Shown here in pieces: positions 1 to 10,615 of a stretch of DNA of 64,000 nucleotides. The position numbers were made by a program, and so were the translations under genes. Positions within the stretch are counted from its first letter, which is position 1. Every line of letters begins with the position of its first letter. Source of the DNA: Listeria grandensis FSL F6-0971 (lineage in GTDB: Bacteria; Bacillota; Bacilli; Lactobacillales; Listeriaceae); NCBI RefSeq assembly GCF_000525835.1, contig NZ_AODD01000002.1:606256-670255 (forward strand). Reading direction: 5' to 3'. The notes below the pieces were generated by a model, which saw only the letters and a list, made by a program, of their open reading frames with translations, had not been told where the DNA came from and did not search any database.

Positions 1-602
1 TTATCAGAAACCCTATAAATAATATCTCCCAACAATTGACGATTGCGCCATATAGAGGCAGCTTGCGTTTGTTCGGAAATCAAGTTTTGCCATGGTGTTT
101 CATTCTTTTCGAAAAGAGATTCGCTTACCCTCTTTTTAAGTTGGATACCTGCCTTGCCATAATCCTGCAAATTCCCATTCAAAAAGATAAGATCCGTCGT
201 TTTTTGGTAGCCAAGCGACTCATACAAACGAATAGCTGCATGATTATTTGAGATAACCTCCAACCATGATTCTGTGACATTCTCCTTACTATAAGTGGTA
301 ATTAGTGCTTCCATAAGTTGGCGAGCCAAACCTTGTTTTCTGAACCTTGGAATGATGGCGATACCACCAATCCACGCAATCTTTCGCGATTGAAATATAC
401 GTGTCCCCGTGAGTGCAAACCCTGCAAACTCGCCATCTATTTCAACTACTAATGAGTCGTCTGCTGATAAATACAGACTCGCCATTCGTGCTTCAAAACT
501 AGCTTCTGTCAATGTAGCTGGAACAAGATAATCTGCAAAGGCTTCATTCCAAAGTGCGACTTGTTGCGATTTTGCGAGTTCTGCTAAACGCAATAGTTTC
601 AT
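1..602 (-). CDS. GNAT-family N-acetyltransferase, partial (3' end outside window)
   Basis: Reading the minus strand from ATG at 602 gives about 200 codons with no stop before the window edge. A purine-rich RBS (GAGGAGGG) lies just upstream. The translation has the GNAT fold signature: an acceptor-side N-terminus, then IAIIPRFRKQGLARQLMEAL, the usual R-x-x-G-x-A/G acetyl-CoA pyrophosphate-binding loop at about residues 85-100. Later N-N-H-A-A-I-R-L-Y-E-S-L-G-Y is the typical end of a GNAT domain (about 120-133). The residues after about 150 would be a C-terminal extension. Substrate unknown. It follows the pyrophosphatase gene on the same strand with about 60 bp between them. Confidence 0.8.
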   Translation of the reverse strand, partial: MKLLRLAELAKSQQVALWNEAFADYLVPATLTEASFEARMASLYLSADDSLVVEIDGEFAGFALTGTRIFQSRKIAWIGGIAIIPRFRKQGLARQLMEALITTYSKENVTESWLEVISNNHAAIRLYESLGYQKTTDLIFLNGNLQDYGKAGIQLKKRVSESLFEKNETPWQNLISEQTQAASIWRNRQLLGDIIYRVSD

Positions 603-664
603 AATTTCCCTCCTCTAGATAGAAGAAACAGCCCCTATGAATAGAAGCTGCTTCTCGTTACATG

Positions 665-1591
665 TTATTTTGAAAATATGTCTGTTAAAATCGGCACGAC
701 TTGCTTCTTGCGAGAAACAACACCAGCAAGCGGTGCAACATTTGCGGCAAAAGTGATACCATAGGCAGCTTCAACTTTGTCCGTCTTGCTTCCAAGCGCG
801 ATACCTACAGAATCGTTTGTTAAGATATTCGTCACCACAAACAGATATAAATCTAAGCCTTTATCAGCAATACGCTGGTTCATCAATGCTTCAATCTCTG
901 CTTGACGCACCAACACGTCTTGCTCGTCTACTACATTGATTTGTGCAATCTCTACTTTAGAACCGCCCATTTCAAACTCTTTGGCATCAAGTAATAATTC
1001 TTCGACTGTTTTGGTGGAAACATCAGCACCTGCTTTTAACATATCTAAGCCATATGTAGCCGTCTCAATACCTGCAATCACAGCAAGTTTTTCTGCAACT
1101 TCTTTGTCCTCTGGCGTGCATGTCGGTGATTGATACAAAAGCGTATCGGAAATGATTGCCGAAAGCATCAATCCAGCCGTCGTGTTGGAGATTTCAATGC
1201 CTTTTTCCTGGAACATTTTATAAAGAATGGTTGCCGTGCATCCAACTGGCTCTGCGCGGTAATACAAAGGATCTGCCGTTTCAAAATTCGCGATACGGTG
1301 GTGATCAATGACTTCCAAAACGGTAACATCAGCAATATCATCTGCGCTTTGTTGCTTCTCATTATGATCTACAAGGCTAACCGTTGTTACTTCATTTGCC
1401 ACCGTCGCAACAAGGCGCGGCGCTTCTACTTTAAAATATGCAAGCACGAATGCTGTCTCACTATTCATTTCGCCAAGACGAACCGCTTCGATATCTTGAC
1501 CTTGCGCTTTCTTTAGCTCCGCATACGCAATCGCAGAACAAATCGTATCTGTATCTGGGTTCTTATGTCCAAAAACGAGTGATTTTGTCAT
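665..1591 (-). CDS. ppaC: Manganese-dependent inorganic pyrophosphatase (family II, DHH)
   Basis: 308 residues, normal for family II PPases. It hydrolyses PPi to two phosphates in the cytosol, pulling biosynthetic reactions forward. The N-terminus carries the metal-binding motif [14 protein letters not shown] (about 7-20). DHNE lies near residue 75 and the family-defining DHH ([11 protein letters not shown]) near residue 97. The C-terminal DHHA2 domain ends with the substrate-binding SRKKQVVP near residue 295. RBS AAAGGAG precedes ATG by about 7 nt. It lies 24 bp downstream of nfo on the same strand. Confidence 0.95.
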   Translation of the reverse strand: MTKSLVFGHKNPDTDTICSAIAYAELKKAQGQDIEAVRLGEMNSETAFVLAYFKVEAPRLVATVANEVTTVSLVDHNEKQQSADDIADVTVLEVIDHHRIANFETADPLYYRAEPVGCTATILYKMFQEKGIEISNTTAGLMLSAIISDTLLYQSPTCTPEDKEVAEKLAVIAGIETATYGLDMLKAGADVSTKTVEELLLDAKEFEMGGSKVEIAQINVVDEQDVLVRQAEIEALMNQRIADKGLDLYLFVVTNILTNDSVGIALGSKTDKVEAAYGITFAANVAPLAGVVSRKKQVVPILTDIFSK

Positions 1592-1615
1592 GTTTTTATC
1601 TCCTTTATTAGCGCC

Positions 1616-2516
1616 TTATTCAGCTGCCATGATTTTCGTTAAAAGCTCTGGATCAAATGTCTGACTGCGAAGCATCGCAATTTCATGTTTATACGGCGGT
1701 TTCTTATTTTTCTTATCTTCACCCACGTAAGGCGTTTCAAGAATTTTCGAAATGTCATCTAAATGCGGATGATGCACGATATAGTTGAGCGCATCAAAAC
1801 CAATATGACCAAAACCGATATTGGCATGCCGATCTTTATGAGCACCTCGTTTCGTTTTTACTGTCATTGATATGGAGCACTTTTAAGCGATCCAACCCAA
1901 TAATCTTATCAAAATCGTTCAGTACACCATCAAAATCATTGACAATATCATAACCTGCATCATGCACATGGCAAGTGTCAAACGTTACCGACAAAAGCTC
2001 ATTATGGGTGACACCGTCCATAATCGCGGCAATTTCTTCAAACGTCCGTCCGATTTCGGTCCCTTTTCCCGCCATTGTTTCTAGCGCAACTTGTACGTTT
2101 TGATCCGGTTTCAAAGACTCATTCAAGCCTTTAATAATTTGCTTGATGCCTGTTTCTGCACCTTCGCCAACATGTGCACCTGGATGAAGTACAATCTGCT
2201 TCGCACCGAGCGCCGCCGTCCGTTCTATCTCTGATTGCAAAAAGGTCACGCCGATTTCAAATGTCTCTGGTTTCACAGCATTTCCGATATTAATAATGTA
2301 CGGCGCATGAACCACGATATCCGTGATCGTATGCTCCTTCATATGAGCAAGTCCTGCTTCAATATTCAAATCTTCAATCGGCTTGCGTCGTGTATTTTGC
2401 GGCGCTCCCGTGTAAATCATAAATGTATTCGAACCATAAGATGCAGCTTCCTGACTCGCAGCAAGCATCATCTCCTTACCACTCATCGAAACATGTGAAC
2501 CTAATCTTAGTACCAT
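1616..2516 (-). CDS. nfo: Endonuclease IV (AP endonuclease), frameshifted in this sequence
   Basis: Class II AP endonuclease of base-excision repair, a TIM barrel with three Zn ions. The N-terminal part (1836-2516) runs [13 protein letters not shown] through HINDSKN and then stops. The C-terminal part continues in another frame as [16 protein letters not shown]. Removing one A from the AAA near 1851-1853 joins them as [14 protein letters not shown], exactly the family pattern, giving about 299 residues. Metal ligands are visible in [37 protein letters not shown] and KDRH. The ATG follows the cshB stop, with GGAGG inside the end of cshB. Because the rest is intact, I read the break as a sequencing indel. 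Confidence 0.9.
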
Positions 2517-2518
2517 AG

Positions 2519-3838
2519 TTACCTCCCGCGTTTGTTCATTTTACGTTCGCGACGCTTAATTTCGTTCATTTTGTAGTTTAGTTTCTTTTTATAATTTGGT
2601 TTCCCTTTTTGTTTCGCTTTTTTACGCATCCCAATTTCGCGTGGATCCGCGGCTTCGCGTTTAGGCTCTCGCTTTTGACGACGATTGCGGTCATCCGTAT
2701 CGACAAATTCGCCATTCTTAAGATCAACGTGCTTGAATTCGATGTTCATTTTTTCAAGTTGGTTTAGCGCATCCTCATCCGATGGTTCGTAAATTGTTAA
2801 CGCAACACCAGAATGCCCTGCGCGTCCTGTACGCCCCGTTCTATGGATATAAAAATCAAGATCGCTTGGCAACTCGTAATTGATGATGTGACTGATTCCT
2901 TGAATATCGATACCACGCGCGGCTAAATCTGTCGCGACCACGTATTGAAATTCCAAGTTCTCCAGCTGCTTCATCGTACGCTTACGTTCACGAGCCTCTA
3001 CACCACCATGGATTTTTGCAACTTTCAAACCGCGTTCCGTTAAACCTTTTGCAACTTCATCAGCCATTGCTTTCGTATTTGTGAAAACGACCGCCAAATA
3101 TGGTTGATAGGCTACAAGCGCATTTTTAAGAATATCTACCTTGTCCTTACTGCGACGCGCAATCAACTGATGCTTCACATCTGTATTGGCCAGTGCTTGC
3201 GGTTGAATATGTTCATAACGCGGATTTTCCATATATTTCTTCAAGAAGGGTTTTAATTTTTGCGGAATTGTTGCTGAGAAAACAAGCATTTGCAGATTTT
3301 CTGGCATTTTACTCGCAATTTGATCGACATCCATCAAGAATCCCATGTCTAGCGTCATATCAGCTTCATCGACAACAAAAACTTGCGTCGTATGCACAAG
3401 TAAAGCCGTTTCGCGAATAAGATCATTGATTCGACCTGGCGTACCAACAACGATATGCGGTTGTTGCTTCTTCAAGCGATCGATTGTTCGTTGTTTATCC
3501 GTACCACCAATAACGAGTAGCGAGCGAATCTCATCATCGCTATATTTGATAATTTTTTTAATCTCGTTATGGATCTGCGTCGCAAGTTCGCGGCTAGGTG
3601 CTGTAATAACTGCCTGCACACTGTCTTTGTCCGCTTTAATTTTGTTGATGATTGGCAGAAGGAAAGTATGTGTCTTCCCAGTACCCGTTTGGGATTGTCC
3701 CACAACGCTTTCGCCCTTCATAATCGCCGGTATTAATTTCTGTTGTACTTCTGTTGGTTCATAAAAACCTAATTTATCAATGGCAAGCTGAATAAAAGGT
3801 TGAAAATGAAATTGATCAAACCTTGTTTTTTTGTTCAT
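2519..3838 (-). CDS. cshB: DEAD-box ATP-dependent RNA helicase CshB
   Basis: 439 residues. All core motifs are in order: a Q motif near [14 protein letters not shown], motif I SQTGTGKT, Ia [11 protein letters not shown]-type motif IGG, Ib VGTPGR, motif [15 protein letters not shown], motif [34 protein letters not shown] and [13 protein letters not shown] strongly basic tail (about 375-439, rich in K/R) follows, as in CshB/YqfR-type enzymes that act in cold-shock RNA unwinding and ribosome assembly. It is the first gene of the cshB-nfo-ppaC group and is divergent from ispH. A TATAAT-like -10 is seen near 3868-3873. Confidence 0.93.
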   Translation of the reverse strand: MNKKTRFDQFHFQPFIQLAIDKLGFYEPTEVQQKLIPAIMKGESVVGQSQTGTGKTHTFLLPIINKIKADKDSVQAVITAPSRELATQIHNEIKKIIKYSDDEIRSLLVIGGTDKQRTIDRLKKQQPHIVVGTPGRINDLIRETALLVHTTQVFVVDEADMTLDMGFLMDVDQIASKMPENLQMLVFSATIPQKLKPFLKKYMENPRYEHIQPQALANTDVKHQLIARRSKDKVDILKNALVAYQPYLAVVFTNTKAMADEVAKGLTERGLKVAKIHGGVEARERKRTMKQLENLEFQYVVATDLAARGIDIQGISHIINYELPSDLDFYIHRTGRTGRAGHSGVALTIYEPSDEDALNQLEKMNIEFKHVDLKNGEFVDTDDRNRRQKREPKREAADPREIGMRKKAKQKGKPNYKKKLNYKMNEIKRRERKMNKRGR

Positions 3839-3939
3839 TTTTCCACTCCGTTCTGTTCCTAAACGTTATTATATCATAGTTTCTAGGTCAGGTCAGCAAG
3901 AAAAGCTAACCGTTTTTCACTTTAGCAAAATTCAGCCAG

Positions 3940-3968
3940 TTGAAACCCTGCCAAATCTGGCTTATAAT
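3940..3968 (+). promoter_or_regulatory. Sigma-A promoter of ispH
   Basis: TTGAAA at 3940-3945, a 17-nt spacer and TATAAT at 3963-3968, about 75 nt upstream of the ispH start. Confidence 0.75.
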
Positions 3969-4041
3969 AGAAAAGTAGACGGCATTTTTAGTTGTGTTGC
4001 CCAGCTACTGCTACACCTTGAGAAATTTAGGAGGTTTAACA

Positions 4042-5036
4042 TTGGAAATTATTAAGATTGCCCCTCGTGGTTATTGTTACGGTGTGGTGGATGCGATGGT
4101 GATTGCGCGTAACGCATCACTTGATCCGAATCTCCCCGCCCAATTCATATACTCGGCATGATCGTTCATAATCAACATGTCACAGAAGCCTTTGAAGACG
4201 TTGGGATTGTTACACTTGACGGCCCTAATCGAGAAGCTATTTTGGACCAAATTGAGAGCGGTACTGTCATTTTCACAGCACACGGTGTTTCACCCGCCGT
4301 GAAAGAACGTGCCAAAGCGAAAGGCCTGACAACGCTTGATGCTACATGCCCCGACGTCACGCGCACCTACGATTTAATTTTAGAAAAGAAGCATGAAGGT
4401 TTTCATGTCATTTATATCGGCAAAAAAGGCCACCCAGAGCCAGAAGGTGCAGTTGGCGTAGCGCCTGACATCGTGCATCTCGTAGAAAATATGGAAGATG
4501 TAGATGCGCTTGGCCTTACTAATGAGAAAATTTTTGTGACGAATCAGACAACGATGAGTCAATGGGACGTGATGGATCTAATGGACTACATCCAGTCTGT
4601 TTATCCACAAGCAGAACAGCATCAGGAAATTTGCATGGCTACCCAAGTTCGCCAAGAAGCCGTTGCAAAACAAGCGGTTGGCGCAGATGTGACGATTGTT
4701 GTCGGTGATCCTAGAAGTAACAACAGCAACCGTCTTGCCCAAGTATCGGAAGAAAAAGCCGGTGTTCCCGCCCATCGCATCGCCAATATTGAAGAGCTTA
4801 ATCTCGATTGGATTAAAGACGCGAAGAAAGTCGCAGTAACAGCTGGTGCCAGTACGCCGACACAAATTATTCGTGAAGTCCTTGTTTTTCTAGACGATTA
4901 TGATCCGGAGAATCCAGCAACTTGGGAGCGTAAGCACGATGTTGATCCAGTCAGCATTTTGCCGCGTGCCCGCAAAAAAAATATCGAAAAACAACGCGCC
5001 GCTCGTTTGGAGCACTTGAAGAACGGCGGTAAATAA
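4042..5036 (+). CDS. ispH: 4-hydroxy-3-methylbut-2-enyl diphosphate reductase IspH, frameshifted in this sequence
   Basis: Last enzyme of the MEP isoprenoid pathway, an iron-sulfur protein converting HMBPP to IPP and DMAPP. The real start is TTG at 4042, 7 nt after AGGAGG (4029-4034). It reads [19 protein letters not shown], which contains the first cluster cysteine. The frame then breaks at 4134-4137. One more C in that C-tract restores [17 protein letters not shown] and joins the rest of the gene (about 331 aa). The other cysteines are in LDATCPDV and ICMATQVRQ. The HNQHV and AHGVSP histidines are conserved. Only one base is missing in an essential gene, so a sequencing error is likely. Confidence 0.92.
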
Positions 5037-5039
5037 TAA

Positions 5040-5078
5040 AGAGGATTGGAGCATATTCTGCGCTCTAATCCTCTTTTT
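5040..5078 (+). terminator. Rho-independent terminator of ispH (possibly bidirectional)
   Basis: Stem AGAGGATTGGAGC / GCTCTAATCCTCT with a short loop and a TTTTT tail, 4 nt after the ispH stop. It is placed between convergent genes. Confidence 0.85.
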
Positions 5079-5106
5079 CTAGTTCATATATATTGCTTCC
5101 AACTCC

Positions 5107-6228
5107 TTAATAAAACGTAAATGGATTCGTGTTTTGCTCGGATATAATAAGCTCAATCTCATAATTTTGCGCTTGCGTCGTCTCCTCGAATTGCTTTCGA
5201 AGGCTTGCTTTCATCACTTTTTCAATGTAATGGCCAGCATCAATCGTCGGCAGATCCAGCGCTAATAAATCATGTCCTGTATGGTAATAAATATCACCTG
5301 TAATATACACATCCGCGCCTGCCCGCTTGACATCATGGATGAATTTATTCCCATCGCCGCCAATAATAGCCACCTTACGAACAGAACGATTGGTATTACC
5401 AATAACACGCACATTCTCCATCGATAATTTCTCTTTTACTAATCCAATAAAACCTTGAAGTTCCATAGCTTTCGGCAAATTACCGATTCTTCCAAGCCCC
5501 ATAGCAGATTCTACATTTTCAATTGGATAAATATCGATCACTGGAGCCTCATATGGATGCGATAATTTCACCGCCTTAATAATTCGATCCATTTGGGAAT
5601 GTGGAAAAATAGCCTCTATCTTCACCTCTTGAACAGCCTCAAGATCTCCGGGTTTACCGATCGTTGGATTTGCTTCATCCCCTGGAAGAAAACGCCCCGT
5701 ACCATCTACAGAAAATGTACATTCCGAGTACAGATCTGAAAATTTTCCAGCCCCGTTATTGACTAGTGCCAAGCGAATGGATTCCTCAGCAAAATCGGGC
5801 GTATATACTGCAATTTTGCTATAGCTTTCTTTGTATGTAGGCACAATTATTTTCGTATCCGTCAAGCCGAGTAGCTCACTTAATGCATCATTGACGCCAC
5901 CATCAGCAATGTCTAAATTTGTGTGCGCCGCATAAACGATAATATCATGCTTAATTAATTTTTTCACAATTCGTCCTTCTGGTGTCGAAAAATCGATTTT
6001 CTTTAGCGGTCTGAAAAGTAATGGATGATGTGCAATAATCATATCTACGCCTTTAGAGATTGCTTCATCGACCACATTCTCAAGCACGTCTAATGTAAAC
6101 ATAATCTTGCGTACTTTACGCGCCAAATCCCCAATCTGTAAACCAATAGGATCACCGTCCATAGCATATTTTTTCGGTGCAATACCTTCCAAAATCGCTA
6201 CATATTCGTAACCATTCGCTACTTTCAT
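5107..6228 (-). CDS. yqfO: Nif3-like dinuclear metal centre protein (YqfO)
   Basis: 373 residues: a Nif3/NGG1p-interacting-factor-3 fold split by a PII-like insertion (about residues 130-235), the long Gram-positive form. Dinuclear metal ligands are visible in MIIAHHPLLF, YAAHTNLDIADGG and, at the C-terminus, GDIYYHTGHDLL and DAGHYIEK. Related proteins are annotated as GTP cyclohydrolase I type 2 homologues, but the physiological role is unsettled. ATG overlaps the trmK stop by 4 nt (ATGA), so the two are probably translationally coupled. Confidence 0.88.
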   Translation of the reverse strand: MKVANGYEYVAILEGIAPKKYAMDGDPIGLQIGDLARKVRKIMFTLDVLENVVDEAISKGVDMIIAHHPLLFRPLKKIDFSTPEGRIVKKLIKHDIIVYAAHTNLDIADGGVNDALSELLGLTDTKIIVPTYKESYSKIAVYTPDFAEESIRLALVNNGAGKFSDLYSECTFSVDGTGRFLPGDEANPTIGKPGDLEAVQEVKIEAIFPHSQMDRIIKAVKLSHPYEAPVIDIYPIENVESAMGLGRIGNLPKAMELQGFIGLVKEKLSMENVRVIGNTNRSVRKVAIIGGDGNKFIHDVKRAGADVYITGDIYYHTGHDLLALDLPTIDAGHYIEKVMKASLRKQFEETTQAQNYEIELIISEQNTNPFTFY

Positions 6229-6920
6229 CGTAACACATCCTCTATTATCTTTATTTTCATCGCTAACTCTACCAATTTCGCTTCATTTTTCGCATTACTA
6301 GCATCAATTTGGGTCTGAATTTCTTTCCAATTAGCCAATTCATGCTCCCATTTCGCTTGAAAAACAGCAGATTTTTCTTGCATCAAAAATGGTCCAAGCA
6401 AGCGTTCGCTATCTGAATAAGATACTTTCTGTTCACTCGGCTCCAAAACCAGGATTTCATAAATCTTATTATCTTCACGTAAAATGCTTTCCGAGACCAG
6501 CGCCCATTGGTTCGCTTCTCCCCATTCACGCAGTTGATGTGCCGCAATATTTGGTTGCAATATCAGATGCGTGACACCCGTTAGTTTGTTCGAGTCTGCT
6601 TCCAAAATGGAGCGAATCAACGCACCGCCCATGCCAGCAATGACAATTGTATCGACCCGATCTGCCATCTCGATAACCGCTAAACCATTTCCTTTACGGA
6701 CCGCTATTTCCCCTGTCAATCCAAGGCTTCGGACTTGCTTTGTCGCTGATTGAAATGGACCATCCACAACTTCCCCGGCTATAGCAAACTCAATTTGGCC
6801 TTTTTGAATCGCATGACAAGGTAAATAAGCATGGTCACTGCCTATATCCGCAATCCGTGCACCTTTTGGTATATAAGAAACTACTTTTTCTAATCGTTCT
6901 GATAATTGTTGTTCGTTCAA
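6225..6920 (-). CDS. trmK: tRNA (adenine-22-N1)-methyltransferase TrmK
   Basis: About 231 residues; a class I SAM methyltransferase that makes m1A22 in tRNA. The N-terminal SAM motif is RIADIGSDHAYLP, followed by GEVVDGPFQSA, VRKGNGLAVI, the D-T-I-V-I-A-G-M-G-G motif and THLILQPN. The C-terminus is helical. An ATG at 6929 abuts its own purine tract; TTG at 6920, 6 nt after AAGGATGG, is better placed, so I chose it. It lies between rpoD and yqfO. Confidence 0.88.
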   Translation of the reverse strand: MNEQQLSERLEKVVSYIPKGARIADIGSDHAYLPCHAIQKGQIEFAIAGEVVDGPFQSATKQVRSLGLTGEIAVRKGNGLAVIEMADRVDTIVIAGMGGALIRSILEADSNKLTGVTHLILQPNIAAHQLREWGEANQWALVSESILREDNKIYEILVLEPSEQKVSYSDSERLLGPFLMQEKSAVFQAKWEHELANWKEIQTQIDASNAKNEAKLVELAMKIKIIEDVLR

Positions 6921-6978
6921 AAAAACCATCCTTTGTAAAAAAGAGAGCGCGACTGTTACGCACTCTCCTCTGAAATTT

Positions 6979-8109
6979 TTATTCTAAGAAATCTTTAAGC
7001 TGTTTACTGCGACTCGGGTGCCTTAACTTACGTAACGCTTTTGCTTCGATTTGACGAATACGCTCGCGTGTGACACCAAATACACGGCCAACTTCTTCAA
7101 GCGTGCGCGTACGACCATCATCTAGACCAAAACGTAAGCGAAGTACATTTTCTTCACGGTCGGTTAAAGTATCAAGGACATCTTCTAGCTGCTCCTTTAA
7201 TAGCTCATATGCCGCATGATCTGATGGCGACGTTGCTTCTTGATCTTCAATAAAGTCCCCTAGGTGTGAATCATCCTCTTCACCGATTGGCGTTTCCAAA
7301 GAAACTGGTTCTTGAGCAATTTTTAGAATCTCACGCACTTTCTCTGTTGGTAGATCCATTTCTTCACCAATCTCTTCTGGAGACGGATCACGACCTAAAT
7401 CTTGTAACAAGGAACGCTGCACACGAATTAATTTGTTGATCGTTTCAACCATGTGGACAGGGATACGAATGGTACGCGCTTGGTCGGCAATCGCTCGGGT
7501 AATCGCTTGGCGAATCCACCATGTTGCATACGTACTAAATTTGAACCCTTTATTAAAATCAAATTTCTCAACAGCCTTCATGAGCCCCATATTACCTTCT
7601 TGAATTAAATCAAGAAACAGCATCCCGCGTCCGACGTAACGCTTAGCGATACTGACAACAAGACGTAAATTCGCTTCTGCCAAACGGCCTTTTGCTTCTT
7701 CATCACCTTGCTCAATACGTTTGGCAAGCGCGATTTCTTCGTCAGCAGAAAGTAGATTGACACGACCGATTTCTTTCAAATACATTCGAACAGGGTCATT
7801 AATTTTGACACCTGGGGGCACACTCAAATCGTTTAAATCAATTTCTGCCGTCTCTTCTTTAATCAATTCAGCTTCATTCGGATCTGCGTCTTCCTCTTCG
7901 TCTGCCACCTCAATGGATAATTCCGTTAATAGCTCTAAAAAGTCATCCATTTGATCGCTATCTAAAGTAAATGGAGCTAGTTTTGCGGCAATCTCAGCGT
8001 ACGTTAGAGACCCCTTCTTTTTGCCATCTACAATTAATAATTCTTTTGCTTTGTCTAAATTTAAATCTTCTGGTTTCGATTCTTGCGGTTTTTTAGCCAT
8101 AGTCTGCAT
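6979..8109 (-). CDS. rpoD: RNA polymerase primary sigma factor SigA
   Basis: 376 residues. An acidic N-terminal region 1.1 (about 1-100) leads to region 1.2 ([20 protein letters not shown]), region 2 ([20 protein letters not shown], then [15 protein letters not shown], which reads the -10 box), region 3, and the region 4 helix-turn-helix ([20 protein letters not shown]) for -35 recognition. AAGGAGG lies only 2 nt before the first ATG (8109) and 11 nt before a second at 8100 (MAKKPQ), so the exact start is uncertain. It follows dnaG after a 0.6-kb repeat-filled gap. Confidence 0.97.
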   Translation of the reverse strand: MQTMAKKPQESKPEDLNLDKAKELLIVDGKKKGSLTYAEIAAKLAPFTLDSDQMDDFLELLTELSIEVADEEEDADPNEAELIKEETAEIDLNDLSVPPGVKINDPVRMYLKEIGRVNLLSADEEIALAKRIEQGDEEAKGRLAEANLRLVVSIAKRYVGRGMLFLDLIQEGNMGLMKAVEKFDFNKGFKFSTYATWWIRQAITRAIADQARTIRIPVHMVETINKLIRVQRSLLQDLGRDPSPEEIGEEMDLPTEKVREILKIAQEPVSLETPIGEEDDSHLGDFIEDQEATSPSDHAAYELLKEQLEDVLDTLTDREENVLRLRFGLDDGRTRTLEEVGRVFGVTRERIRQIEAKALRKLRHPSRSKQLKDFLE

Positions 8110-8171
8110 GTCCTCCTTCCAAAATAACCGTCATAGGTCTTTACCTCTTTGTCCGGTTTTAAAACACCTGG

Positions 8172-8637
8172 CCTGCGGACGAGCATAGCTCATCTCCGTC
8201 GTTAAAGTCTGCGTTACGGTGCTCATGTACATAAGTACACTCCGCTCCGGTACTGGACTTCGCCTAGGATCTAAGCCATGCTCGTCCGCAGGTAGTTTGG
8301 TAATACTTTCTTGCCTGAGGCGAGGTCGCTTTGTTTAGAAAATCCGTCGTTAAAGTCTGTGTTACGGTGCTCATGTACATAAGTACACTCCGCTCCAGTA
8401 CTCGACATTGCCTAGGATCTAAGCTATGCTCGTCCGCAGGTAGTTTGGTAGTACTTTCTTGCCTGAGGCGAGGTCGCTTTGTTTGGAAAATCCGTCGTTA
8501 AAGTCTGTGTTACGGTGCTCCTGTACATAAGTACACTCCGCTCCGGTACTCGACTTTACCTAGGATCTAAGCTATGCTCGTCCGCAGGTAGTTTGGTGGG
8601 TACTTCTTTGTATGCGGGGTTGCTTCGTTTGAAAAAG
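8172..8637. repeat. Tandem array of a 148-bp palindromic repeat between dnaG and rpoD
   Basis: This fills the 620-bp gap between dnaG and rpoD. Near-identical 98-bp cores start at 8195, 8343 and 8491, an exact 148-bp period. The joining segments are related too, and the last is diverged. The first unit has perfect 15-bp inverted arms, CCTGCGGACGAGCAT (8172-8186) and its complement (8278-8292); later units have a decayed left arm (CCTGAGGCGAG). Each core holds an inner palindrome TGTAC-ATAA-GTACA (8226-8239 in unit 1). No credible ORF. A diverged relative lies at 47362-47487. Confidence 0.9.
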
Positions 8638-8728
8638 GGTTTCATAAAAATGGAACCGTTGAACAAAAATGGTTTCTCCGCTTATTTTGACTGTATTTTA
8701 GGTACGCGTTTTTGTAGTGTAGTATGAA

Positions 8729-10612
8729 TTAGGTGTTATTTTTTAGGTTTGCTCGCATTGTTGTGATCGTTCTGGCAAGTTCTAAAGCCAACGTCATCTC
8801 CCCTTGCTGCGAGGCTATCTGTAACTGTTGTTCTTTTTCTTTGATGTCGCGTTCAATGCTGGCTTTCTTTAGGCTAAAAACGTAATCTTGATATTCTTCT
8901 GTCGAGACGTCTGTATTTAAGATCATCATTTCCAGTTCGCTGACCAAATTTCGCGACATATCATCGGGAAGTTGATCCATTAAAACTAATGGATTAGCGT
9001 CGTTTCCTGAGGCATAAAAACCAATGAGGTGGGTATATAAAGCCTTATAATTATCATGATAAAAGTCGATCTCCTGCTCCTGCATCATATTACGTATTTG
9101 GATAAAGGCATCACGATCTTCTACCATGTATTTCAACAGGCGTTTCTCAGAGGTCAGACCTGCAGATGGCGCTTGGCTCGGCGGCTGAAAACTAAATTCT
9201 TCATAAACCGGTCCACCGCCACCATCAAACACTGGATAATCACCATACTCTTCTGGTGGAGGTCCGCCATAATCGCGCGGTTTCGCCCTTGATGTAGAGG
9301 CCACCGTTTGTTGCAATTGCTGTTTCAATGCATCCATCGACAACTCGAACTCAGAACCTAACTGTTTCAAATAAAGTTCGCGTTCCACCGCCTGATCTAA
9401 TTTACCAATTTCAGCCAACGCTTCACCGAGGTAAGCAATTTTTTCTGTCTCATTCTGAAGATTGCGGTTTCGTCTCAAAAATTGCAGTTTGAATGCTGTC
9501 CATGTCAACCGTTGATGCGCATAGACTTCCGCAAATTTCTCCACACCTTCCGAGCGGATAAAATCATCTGGATCTTTTCCATTTGGTAATTGCAAAACGA
9601 AGACTTCCAAACGATGTTGCTCTGCGAGTAATGTTCCAGCTTTAAAACTAGCCTCAATACCTGCTCGGTCACCATCGTAACAAATAATCGCCCGGTTTGT
9701 CACGCGTCGTATCATCTGCACATGTTCTTCTGTTAAGGACGTTCCCATCGAAGCGACACCATTGTTAAAATTTGCCAAAACACTAGAAATAACATCCATG
9801 TATCCTTCCAGCAACAGGATTTCTTCTTTCTTACGAATTTCTTGTCGCGCATCAGAAAAATGGTATAAAATATTTCGCTTATTAAAAATGGGCGTTTCTG
9901 GACTGTTTAAATATTTCGGACCGTCCTCTTGGTTAAAAAGGCGTCCCGAAAAACCGACTAATTGTCCGCGATCATTCTTAATCGGAAACATAATCCGATT
10001 ACGGAACCGATCTACTATATTACCATCATCACGCTCCGTAAGCAACCCGCATTCTACCGCAAGTGGCAAGTCTACCTCTCGCTTTTGCAAAAATGTTGTC
10101 ACCGTTGAAGCATGTGCCGGCGCAAATCCAATCTCGAAAAGATCCAATTCCTGTTCTGACATTCCCCGATCCAGCAAGTATTGTAACGCCTCTTGCCCTT
10201 CTTCTGTTTCCATCAATAAGTAATGGTATAGTTTACTCGTCAGCTGGTGAATCTCGATCATCTTGCCTTCTTGGCTATCTGGTCGAACGCTTGCACTGCC
10301 ATCTCCAGAAGAAATTTCAACATCCAGTGGAATGTGCGCCATATCGGCTACTTTCTTCACAGACTCTACAAAAGACAACCCATCAATCTGCATTAGGAAT
10401 GAAAAAACATTGCCTCCCTTACCACATCCGAAACAATGGAAAATCTGCTTCTCCGGTGATACAGAAAAGGAGGGTGTTTTTTCGCCATGAAAAGGACAAA
10501 GCCCCGTGTAATTGCGCCCTTGCTTCTTCAGCTGGACATAGCTACCAACCACGTCCACGATATCTGCCTGGGAGCGTATCTCATCAATTTTTTCTTCTGG
10601 AATCCGTTGCAT
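8729..10612 (-). CDS. dnaG: DNA primase DnaG
   Basis: 627 residues. The N-terminal CHC2 zinc ribbon has C-P-F-H (about 40-43) and the CFGCG pair (about 60-65). The catalytic core includes VGFSGR and the Toprim LLLEGYMDVIS (about 265) and CYDGDRAG (about 310) acidic motifs, followed by a proline/glycine-rich linker (about 430-470) and the C-terminal DnaB-binding helical domain. It makes RNA primers at the replication fork. The dnaG-rpoD order is the classic macromolecular synthesis layout, here with tandem hairpin repeats between the two genes. Confidence 0.96.
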   Translation of the reverse strand: MQRIPEEKIDEIRSQADIVDVVGSYVQLKKQGRNYTGLCPFHGEKTPSFSVSPEKQIFHCFGCGKGGNVFSFLMQIDGLSFVESVKKVADMAHIPLDVEISSGDGSASVRPDSQEGKMIEIHQLTSKLYHYLLMETEEGQEALQYLLDRGMSEQELDLFEIGFAPAHASTVTTFLQKREVDLPLAVECGLLTERDDGNIVDRFRNRIMFPIKNDRGQLVGFSGRLFNQEDGPKYLNSPETPIFNKRNILYHFSDARQEIRKKEEILLLEGYMDVISSVLANFNNGVASMGTSLTEEHVQMIRRVTNRAIICYDGDRAGIEASFKAGTLLAEQHRLEVFVLQLPNGKDPDDFIRSEGVEKFAEVYAHQRLTWTAFKLQFLRRNRNLQNETEKIAYLGEALAEIGKLDQAVERELYLKQLGSEFELSMDALKQQLQQTVASTSRAKPRDYGGPPPEEYGDYPVFDGGGGPVYEEFSFQPPSQAPSAGLTSEKRLLKYMVEDRDAFIQIRNMMQEQEIDFYHDNYKALYTHLIGFYASGNDANPLVLMDQLPDDMSRNLVSELEMMILNTDVSTEEYQDYVFSLKKASIERDIKEKEQQLQIASQQGEMTLALELARTITTMRANLKNNT

Positions 10613-10615
10613 CTT

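Noticed and set aside
1836..2516. Interpretation of nfo, ispH, nadD, grpE and others as genuine pseudogenes
   Set aside because: Each is repaired by one base (two in nadD and grpE), usually in a homopolymer, and both halves are fully conserved; several are essential.
8195..8637. CRISPR array
   Set aside because: Units are 148 bp and contiguous, with related joining segments rather than 30-40 bp repeats with unique spacers; no cas genes nearby.
8479..8727. 82-codon plus-strand ORF in the dnaG-rpoD gap
   Set aside because: It is made of repeat sequence, has no RBS or homology, and its content follows the 148-bp periodicity.
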